From an uncultured euryarchaeote (GTDB lineage Archaea; Thermoplasmatota; Poseidoniia; Poseidoniales; Poseidoniaceae), in contig CALCOQ010000131.1 in NCBI GenBank assembly GCA_937897005.1, forward strand, positions 1 through 8,073: a stretch of 8,073 bases of DNA, in the 5' to 3' direction. Shown in pieces: positions 1 to 5,458 of this stretch. The translations under genes were made by a program, and so were the position numbers. Numbering within the stretch: position 1 is the first letter of the stretch; every line of letters begins with the position of its first letter. Below the pieces are notes generated by a model that saw only the letters and a list, made by a program, of their open reading frames with translations, did no database searches and was not told the origin of the DNA.

Positions 1-1
1 G

Positions 2-391
2 GTTGCGGGAAAGGTGCAAAGGCGACAGAATGGGCATATTGCCGCTGCTGGACCATTGGTCAATTTTGGTTTATTCTTGATCGGCATCCCTCTTGGGGCA
101 TTGTTGCTGACTTTGGTTGGAATCAGTGATGCCAACATAATCTCACCAGATGGGATTTCAATGGCTGCCATGGTGTATTTTGGAATCAATTACTGGCTTG
201 CAGCCAATCTTATTCTGGGTCTCTTCAATATGTTGCCATTTGGTCCATTGGATGGTCTCAAGGTCAAAGATTGGTCTGAAGGAGCATTCTGGGTCTTGAT
301 TGCGATATTTGCAGTACCCGGCCTTCTTTGGTTCACGGGAAACATCGATATCATGGGGTGGGTAGAACACCTCGCCGCCATTGATATCTGA
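2..391 (+). CDS. M50 (site-2 protease-like) membrane zinc metalloprotease, C-terminal part
   Basis: This is the last 129 residues of an intramembrane zinc protease. The reading frame is open from base 2, so the gene starts before the window and the GTG at 14 is not a real start. Two family signatures are visible: an AAAGPLVN stretch near the beginning (the AGPxxN motif of M50 proteins) and NMLPFGPLDG in the middle, which is the N-x-x-P-x-x-x-LDG motif whose Asp is the third zinc ligand. The HExxH zinc motif should lie upstream, outside the window, so activity cannot be judged. At least three hydrophobic segments surround the motifs (after AGPLVN, just before NMLP, and FWVLIAIFAVPGLLWF near the end). 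M50 enzymes cut substrates inside the membrane; the substrate is unknown. The gene is convergent with the M28 gene, with a 3-base gap. Family call is firm; the specific role is not. Confidence 0.85.
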   Translation, partial: VAGKVQRRQNGHIAAAGPLVNFGLFLIGIPLGALLLTLVGISDANIISPDGISMAAMVYFGINYWLAANLILGLFNMLPFGPLDGLKVKDWSEGAFWVLIAIFAVPGLLWFTGNIDIMGWVEHLAAIDI

Positions 392-394
392 GGG

Positions 395-2080
395 TCAAAG
401 ATAGACATTGAGAACAGGCTCAGCATCGAGGTGAAGGAACATCATCGTCGCCCACCATGTGATGATGTCTAGACTGTCCACCAAGTTTTCACGGCCAGCC
501 CCCTCGTCATTCTCCATCCAATATTCCATTTCTTCAAGTGAGTCGCAGGTTTGATGATAGCAATCGTATCCATCAACCAGGCCCCCGAACCCAGCAGTCA
601 CTGTTCCGAGATTATCTTGGAATGATGCATGGTCACTTCGCGCAGTACTGGCTTCGTTGATGATCACACCCGCCTGCCCAGAATCTGCCCATGCTTGCTT
701 CAATTCCCCATTCAGTATTGCAAGATCCTGACTCAATGCCAACGCATCTGCCCCAATCCAAGCGGACAACCAGACCATACCCGGTTGACTGATCTCCGAC
801 TCATTCTCATCGGGACCGATGTAGACTCGCAATGGCCAATGGTCCTTGACAGCAGGGTATGAACCACCATCGGTTGGTCCAACTCTGTCTGAAGGAGTCA
901 TGTTGCCTGGCCAGTTGACTCCCGCCATATCGAGATTGACATAATTGGTCACGGTCACTTCCGGGTGCTCTTCCTTGACATAATGCTCAGTCCAATAATT
1001 GGAACCGCGCTTCCCTCCTTCTTCTCCAGACCAGAAACAGAAGACCATGGTTCTTCGAGTCTCAAGTTCTGACATCGCATCCGCAACGGAGAGAACCATA
1101 CTTGTTCCTGCAGTGTTATCGTAAGCACCCGTGAAGGTTCCATATCCTCGAGGTGTGCCAAGGTCAGGGGCCGTGGGAGCAATGAGTGGAGCAATATCGA
1201 AATGTGCCCCAAACACCAACCATTCATCTGGAACTGTAGCACCTTCCTTGAACCCACATACATTGTATGCCTCCGGATTGGTTGCTCCATTGGTATCTGT
1301 GAAAGAATATCTATGAATCTGCACATCCAACCCATATGATTCCAATTCATCACGAATGAATAATGCAGCCTCTTCATAGGCAATATTCCCTTGACCGGCC
1401 CAACGGTCGTGATAGCCCTGCATGCCGTCTGGAGATAATGGGCTGGGGGTTGGATCGGTTATTCGATTCAACCAGTTCCAAGTTTCCAAACCATTCACCA
1501 AACCAGTTCCATGGCTCCCGCCATCCTCGGTATCCACGCCGCTTGCCATTGGCCTATGGACGCCAATACCCTTCACTTCGGCCGCTGAACCTGATGAATT
1601 CTGATGTTCCAACCAAGGCATTCCACCTTCATATTCAGGCAACACCTTGACTACACTTCCTTGGTCAGGTTTCTCGTGCCCCCCGCGGTCATACCATTCT
1701 CCCCAGGATTCGTTCGCTTTACGCAGAGGAAACACATCTCTGCCACTCTCTCCAACGAGGAATACAGCCAAAGCGGTTCGTGGTGGAATCAGTATCTCTA
1801 ATTCAACGACTTCTCCCGAATCGATATCCACAATCGTCCCATTCTGGAAAAGACCCGAATCAGATTGTTTGAATAAATAAGGAACGAATACGCTGACATC
1901 CTCCTTTGCTTGTATACTGACCACCTGCAAAATCCCTCCCGTAAAGGAGGAAGGCATCACTGTGATTGAATCAGCAAGGGGTTTCTGCACATCATTTTCA
2001 TTTCCGAAACATCCACCCAAACCAGCAAACATGAGCAACATCGCGAAACTCAACGCGTACACGCTTCTGGATGCGCCCAT
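395..2080 (-). CDS. Secreted M28-family zinc peptidase lipoprotein (paralog 1)
   Basis: Predicted extracellular aminopeptidase-like enzyme of 561 residues. The frame is open to 2161, but I choose the ATG at 2080: it starts a clean lipoprotein signal (Arg near the start, hydrophobic core, then LGGC with Cys24), and GGTGA lies 10 bases ahead. The 27 extra residues of the longer form would precede the signal peptide. Residues about 25-230 form a non-catalytic region shared with the second paralog. The M28 domain, about 230-550, has the expected metal and catalytic residues: H293 and D295 (HFD), bridging D321 (GAYDN), catalytic/metal pair E353-E354 (SGEEGG), D384 (NLDMAG) and H484 (SDH). Cys507 and Cys512 (CYHQTC) may form a disulfide. 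It carries about 21 extra residues after NLDMAG compared with paralog 2. M28 enzymes use two zinc ions to remove N-terminal residues or trim peptides; the exact specificity is not readable. Likely anchored outside the membrane through the lipid-modified Cys. Confidence 0.9.
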   Translation of the reverse strand: MGASRSVYALSFAMLLMFAGLGGCFGNENDVQKPLADSITVMPSSFTGGILQVVSIQAKEDVSVFVPYLFKQSDSGLFQNGTIVDIDSGEVVELEILIPPRTALAVFLVGESGRDVFPLRKANESWGEWYDRGGHEKPDQGSVVKVLPEYEGGMPWLEHQNSSGSAAEVKGIGVHRPMASGVDTEDGGSHGTGLVNGLETWNWLNRITDPTPSPLSPDGMQGYHDRWAGQGNIAYEEAALFIRDELESYGLDVQIHRYSFTDTNGATNPEAYNVCGFKEGATVPDEWLVFGAHFDIAPLIAPTAPDLGTPRGYGTFTGAYDNTAGTSMVLSVADAMSELETRRTMVFCFWSGEEGGKRGSNYWTEHYVKEEHPEVTVTNYVNLDMAGVNWPGNMTPSDRVGPTDGGSYPAVKDHWPLRVYIGPDENESEISQPGMVWLSAWIGADALALSQDLAILNGELKQAWADSGQAGVIINEASTARSDHASFQDNLGTVTAGFGGLVDGYDCYHQTCDSLEEMEYWMENDEGAGRENLVDSLDIITWWATMMFLHLDAEPVLNVYL

Positions 2081-2145
2081 GGGTGTCCATTCACCATCAA
2101 GTGTTGAATCTGTTGTAAAATGGCTCTCTGAAAAGGAAGCGTCAC

Positions 2146-2155
2146 TCTTAATATC
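2146..2155. promoter_or_regulatory. TATA-like box between M28 paralog 1 and the small ORF
   Basis: TCTTAATATC lies here and reads as GATATTAAGA on the other strand. On the plus strand a start about 26 bases downstream falls near 2177-2180, just ahead of the ATG at 2183, so that message would be almost leaderless. On the minus strand the expected start is near 2125, leaving a leader of about 45 bases that contains GGTGA before the M28 ATG at 2080. The box could serve both genes. Recognised by position and composition only; another weak AT-rich stretch (TTGTAAAA, 2113-2120) could serve M28 instead. Confidence 0.45.
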
Positions 2156-2182
2156 TAGCAAGTGTAACTAATACATGAGAAA

Positions 2183-2296
2183 ATGGATAAGAAATGCAAG
2201 GTCGCCGACAAGAAGCCACGGGATGGGTTCCTATGGGCACGACACGTTGTACCAGATCCGGTGGACCAATCGAAGACACCGGTAATAGAAGGCTGA
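2183..2296 (+). CDS. Candidate small protein, 37 residues, unknown function
   Basis: An ATG-to-TGA frame fills most of the gap between two minus-strand genes. The product is a basic, hydrophilic 37-residue peptide starting MDKKCKVADKKPRDG and continuing with FLWARHVVPDPVDQ; it has one Cys, a Lys-rich first third and a Pro/Asp/Val middle, and no signal peptide or membrane segment, so it would be cytoplasmic. Support for a real gene: it overlaps no other gene, a TATA-like box sits about 30 bases ahead of the ATG (fitting a near-leaderless message), codon choice looks like that of the neighbours (AAG favoured for Lys), and the composition looks like protein rather than noise. Against: it is short, has no clear Shine-Dalgarno sequence, and I do not recognise a family. 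No function is proposed. Confidence 0.45.
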   Translation: MDKKCKVADKKPRDGFLWARHVVPDPVDQSKTPVIEG

Positions 2297-2311
2297 ATTC
2301 GGAATTCCATC

Positions 2312-2326
2312 AGGAGGGTCACTCCT
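2312..2326 (+). terminator. Possible small hairpin after the small ORF
   Basis: AGGAG, a 5-base loop, then CTCCT can form a short stem 16 bases after the small ORF stop, followed by a moderately T-rich stretch (TTTCCTTGTTATTCT, 2333-2347). The right-hand half is also the Glu-rich C-terminal coding end of the minus-strand gene, so the symmetry may be accidental. Weak support. Confidence 0.2.
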
Positions 2327-2960
2327 CCTCAGTTTCCTTGTTATTCTGGTCACCACTCAACAAGAGAAACACTCCAGTGCCACCCATCAGAACAGCGATT
2401 GCCAGTAATATTTGTTGAGAATCCATCCCCTTACCACCACTGGCAGCATCAACATCTTCATTCAATTCATCAGTAGGGCAGTCATCACCGACGCAATAGT
2501 CAGCCGGCGGCCCCCCATCATCGAGATGTTCATCTGCAGATATGGTGATATTTCCGAACCGGAACGAACCATCCTCTAATTCTATTCTGAAAGAATAGGT
2601 GCCAATATCGGAGCTGGAATTGAAGAGCAGGAGCGCAGTCTTGTTGCATGACTCATCCACTTTAGTTCCGTTTTCATCAGTTTCACATGAATAGGTCAAT
2701 ACTCCAGAATTCCAATCTGAGGAATTATATTGACCATTCCCATCCAGATCGATGATTACTGTCTGAGAACTGTTGTTGCTCGAATCCTCCATTCTGAAAT
2801 ATGCTCCATCACCAACCAATAACGCTGAAGCATTCTCGGGAGAAACATCCTCCCCGCCCAGTATGATAGTGTATTCCTTCTGTTCATGCGCACTAGCGTC
2901 GAAACCAAGAAAAATCGGGCTTAACAACAACGTGAACACTAATATCGCCGACTTCCGCAT
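2319..2960 (-). CDS. Secreted, C-terminally anchored acidic surface protein, unknown family
   Basis: Not recognised as a known family. With the ATG at 2960 the product is 213 residues. The longer frame from the GTG at 2978 only adds six residues before the signal peptide. Residues 1-24 are a signal peptide ending in A-S-A, so signal peptidase would likely leave His25 as the mature N-terminus. A Ser/Asn/Asp-rich beta-type domain spans about 25-145 and has many N-glycosylation sequons (such as N79, N97, N106, N114, N137). Residues 71-82 read DLDGNGQYNSSD, matching a dockerin/EF-hand-type calcium loop. Cys92, 105, 156 and 161 could form two disulfides. An acidic linker (about 145-178) leads to one hydrophobic segment (183-202) and a charged Glu-rich tail, giving an outside-facing, C-terminally anchored protein. 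It is divergent from the propeller gene and probably shares its promoter. GGAG lies 4 bases before the ATG. Function unknown; metal binding is only a possibility. Confidence 0.8.
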   Translation of the reverse strand: MRKSAILVFTLLLSPIFLGFDASAHEQKEYTIILGGEDVSPENASALLVGDGAYFRMEDSSNNSSQTVIIDLDGNGQYNSSDWNSGVLTYSCETDENGTKVDESCNKTALLLFNSSSDIGTYSFRIELEDGSFRFGNITISADEHLDDGGPPADYCVGDDCPTDELNEDVDAASGGKGMDSQQILLAIAVLMGGTGVFLLLSGDQNNKETEEE

Positions 2961-2983
2961 ATTTCTCCGATACAACACCCCCC

Positions 2984-2998
2984 AATAAAATACAATAC
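2984..2998. promoter_or_regulatory. Central AT-rich box, probable bidirectional promoter
   Basis: AATAAAATACAATAC sits in the middle of the 60-base spacer between two divergent genes. Read on either strand it gives a TATA-like core (ATAAAATA at 2985-2992, or TATTTTAT on the minus strand). The core lies about 30 bases from both start codons (2960 and 3021), the spacing expected for leaderless or very short-leader archaeal messages. The plus-strand gene has no visible Shine-Dalgarno sequence, which agrees with this. Whether one or two TBP sites are used cannot be told. Confidence 0.6.
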
Positions 2999-3020
2999 GG
3001 AATGTTCCCCCGACGAGACC

Positions 3021-4808
3021 ATGGACCAGCGTCAGACATTGGCCGCAATCATGCTAGCCATTGCATTTTTGTCTGCATCATTGTGGGTGATCACTGGGGA
3101 TTCTGATAAGGAGCCATCAATTACCAACCTTGTAGAAACCACCGGAGACCCACTGATTCAAGGAGAAGGACATGACCACAAGAACGCCACCCAGCATCAA
3201 GGTGGAACTTCAAATATCGAACTTCTTGATTTCAACCCATTGACTACCCCAGGTAATGCTGAGATACAGGTTGCAACAGCACCCGATGGCCGCGTATACG
3301 CATATCAAGCCGGCTGGTCCGAATTTCACATAACCGATGTGACAGACCCAACCAATACCACGGTCATCAGCCACCACTCTGATCCCAACACACAGGTTCT
3401 GGATATCAAGTACCTCGAATATGATGGGCGAGAATACGTCATCACCCAGAACCAGTTGGTCGACCCGGGATATACAGACCCAAATGTAGGAAACTGGGGA
3501 GATCCAGCCCAGGTTTCAGTGAATCTGTACGATGTCACCGACAAGTCAGACCCAACATGGGTCGATTCTTGGTATGATGCAGACCACCCTAGCGGCCCGC
3601 ACAATCTTTACACCCACATGATAGACAATGAATGGTATATTTTTGTTGCCAACCCTGATTATGAGCAGTGTGATGCAGCGATTGGAGAAGCATGCGGTGG
3701 AGTCACCATTGCCCACCTGAATCTACAAGGCTCTGCAGCCAGAACTCTTCCTGGAGTGGATGGTTCTGGATATGGTCACACGGTCATCAAGGTTGGAGAA
3801 TATGAAGTGAATTGGGAATCCACACGTGGCGGTTGGATATACATCCATGATATGACGGTTCAATTATGGCCGGGAGATGACCCCGATGATCCACGATATG
3901 GTCGTACTTTCATCTATGGAGCATATTGGGAAGCAGGCCTTAGGATTGGAGATGTCAGCGATGTCCCACACCCAACGAATTCACCACTACTGTATCTGCC
4001 TATGGCTACTACTTGCAAGGCAGGACAAGGAACACCTCTGACTTGTCGATGGCGAGCACCAGAAGTAGGTCAGTGGATGGATTTCGCGGATATGGATAAT
4101 GATGGAGAGCCGGATAGTGGAACCACCGGAAATGAGAACGGTGGTCGCGCTTCCTACATCCATTATGCAGAGCCATTTCCGGAGATGGTCGATGCGACAC
4201 ATCTTGGTTATGAAGGTGAGAGACATTTGACGACGTTGGCAGTAGAAGTACTTTCTACAAACGTTGGAACTGGCCTGGTATATCTGATCGATACCACTGA
4301 ATATACCATGGAGAATGGAAATTTCAGATTTCAACCAAAATTAATCAATGACTGGGAGATTCCATGGTCAGAATCCCATTGTTTTGGTTCAAACTGTGAA
4401 GCGCATCCGAACAGTGACGAATGGCTGATTTTCAGCCCACATAATCTAGACTCCGCATATTTTCCAACCACTGATGGCAATGACCAATCGCACGGTGGCG
4501 ATTGGGACGGACGTCTCTACATCTCTCATTACCATGCAGGATTATGGGTGGTGGATGTCGAGACCTTGATGGCGAATGATCTTTCGATGAATCGCACCGA
4601 CCTACATATGGAATCAACAGTGGGATACTACTTGCCAAATGCAGAAGACGGGATACCTTTGGATTCTAATTTCTATGATTTCGGCTGGGTCCCCTTCCTT
4701 TGGGCCGCTGAACATCATGATGGAATTACATATGCTTCTTGTATTTCCACCGGATTATATGTCATGCAATTGGATATTGATAAACCATATATTGGGCAGG
4801 ATGTTTGA
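3021..4808 (+). CDS. Secreted LVIVD-repeat (beta-propeller-like) protein
   Basis: A 595-residue exported protein. Residues 7-25 are a hydrophobic signal peptide or N-terminal anchor without a lipobox Cys. Residues 50-60 hold a His-rich stretch (H51, H53, H59). The rest shows recurring LVIVD-type units, each a short strand, then D-V-x-D and often a P-T turn: about 101-117 (FHITDVTDPTNTT), 166-183 (VNLYDVTDKSDPTW), 307-323 (LRIGDVSDVPHPTN), 508-513 (LWVVDV) and 579-585 (LYVMQLD). Such repeats fold as beta-propeller blades. A DMDNDGEPD loop near 357-365 resembles a calcium-binding site. Histidines recur at similar places in the blades (HN at 194 and 474, GHT at 253, HYH at 503-505, HH at 565-566), which could form a metal site. 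Cys pairs 217/225, 332/342 and 454/459 may be disulfides. The SCO gene follows after 2 bases, so the two are probably cotranscribed. The enzymatic role is unknown; it does not show the motifs of SBP56 methanethiol oxidase. Confidence 0.85.
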   Translation: MDQRQTLAAIMLAIAFLSASLWVITGDSDKEPSITNLVETTGDPLIQGEGHDHKNATQHQGGTSNIELLDFNPLTTPGNAEIQVATAPDGRVYAYQAGWSEFHITDVTDPTNTTVISHHSDPNTQVLDIKYLEYDGREYVITQNQLVDPGYTDPNVGNWGDPAQVSVNLYDVTDKSDPTWVDSWYDADHPSGPHNLYTHMIDNEWYIFVANPDYEQCDAAIGEACGGVTIAHLNLQGSAARTLPGVDGSGYGHTVIKVGEYEVNWESTRGGWIYIHDMTVQLWPGDDPDDPRYGRTFIYGAYWEAGLRIGDVSDVPHPTNSPLLYLPMATTCKAGQGTPLTCRWRAPEVGQWMDFADMDNDGEPDSGTTGNENGGRASYIHYAEPFPEMVDATHLGYEGERHLTTLAVEVLSTNVGTGLVYLIDTTEYTMENGNFRFQPKLINDWEIPWSESHCFGSNCEAHPNSDEWLIFSPHNLDSAYFPTTDGNDQSHGGDWDGRLYISHYHAGLWVVDVETLMANDLSMNRTDLHMESTVGYYLPNAEDGIPLDSNFYDFGWVPFLWAAEHHDGITYASCISTGLYVMQLDIDKPYIGQDV

Positions 4809-4810
4809 CA

Positions 4811-5458
4811 ATGGTCTCTCAAAAGGGGTTATTCAGCATTATTCTGACGTCTCTACTCACTCTATCGGGGTGTACTGGTTCAGTGGACCCACAAGTGCAT
4901 GATTTCAAGGGCGCTAATATCGACCCCCCGGTCGAGTTTCGAACATTTGAATTAGTGGACAGTAATGCCGAACCGTACAATTCCACCGATCTTGAAGGTC
5001 AGGTATTGGTCATTGCCTTTCTATTTACAAATTGTCCAGATATCTGCCCAATCATCTCCTCCAATCTAAATTGGCTGACACAGCAACTTGGCGATGATGT
5101 TGGAAAGAATGTCACAATAATGTCAATCACGGTCGACCCATGGCGCGATTCTCCGGATGTATTCGCAGAATATATGACAAGGATGAATTTATCATGGCCC
5201 CATCTGACTGTTAATGATACAGAAGATGAAATTGGAGTATTGGAGGATGTCTGGGGAGATTTTGGCGTTGGATTACAGATAGTGGAGAACAGTAGTAATG
5301 GGACAAGTGCCCGACATCATCCCATGGATTATGTTGTAGACCATTCCACAGGTACAGTTCTTGTGGATAAGAATGGAATGCAGCGAGTATGGTGGGCAGA
5401 TCTTGATTGGATGCCAGAACTCGTCCTTGAGGATGTCAGACATCTCATCAATGAATGA
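4811..5458 (+). CDS. SCO1/SenC family copper chaperone lipoprotein
   Basis: A thioredoxin-fold copper protein of 215 residues. I choose the ATG at 4811 over the TTG at 4805: it lies 2 bases after the upstream stop and leads straight into a lipoprotein signal peptide (hydrophobic core, then LSGC with Cys21). The SCO signature is complete: Cys75 and Cys79 in TNCPDICPI, the VDPWRDSP motif at 108-115, and His178 in VVDHS. In the family these two Cys and the His bind one copper ion, and SCO proteins deliver copper to cytochrome oxidase CuA sites or act as thiol-disulfide reductants. The length is usual for the family. It would sit outside the membrane, tethered by lipid. No oxidase gene is visible nearby; the direct partner by position is the propeller protein. 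Translation is probably coupled to that gene, since no strong Shine-Dalgarno sequence is present. Its stop codon directly abuts that of the convergent M28 gene. Confidence 0.92.
   Translation: MVSQKGLFSIILTSLLTLSGCTGSVDPQVHDFKGANIDPPVEFRTFELVDSNAEPYNSTDLEGQVLVIAFLFTNCPDICPIISSNLNWLTQQLGDDVGKNVTIMSITVDPWRDSPDVFAEYMTRMNLSWPHLTVNDTEDEIGVLEDVWGDFGVGLQIVENSSNGTSARHHPMDYVVDHSTGTVLVDKNGMQRVWWADLDWMPELVLEDVRHLINE

Noticed and set aside
2081..2161. 27-residue N-terminal extension of M28 paralog 1
   Set aside because: It precedes a complete lipoprotein signal peptide that starts at the ATG at 2080, is hydrophilic, and overlaps the probable promoter region.
2291..2313. GAATTC repeated twice in 13 bases as a possible operator or terminator
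   Set aside because: The two short palindromes can be chance; no further copies were seen in the window and no long stem forms.
2194..2418. Plus-strand 74-residue frame in the 2.2-2.4 kb region
   Set aside because: Its second half is antisense to the anchored surface protein and the product is low-quality; the overlapping 2183-2296 frame is better placed behind the TATA-like box.
3021..4808. Propeller protein as an SBP56 methanethiol oxidase
   Set aside because: The repeats are LVIVD-like and the characteristic SBP56 motifs were not found by eye; only the SCO neighbourhood is similar.
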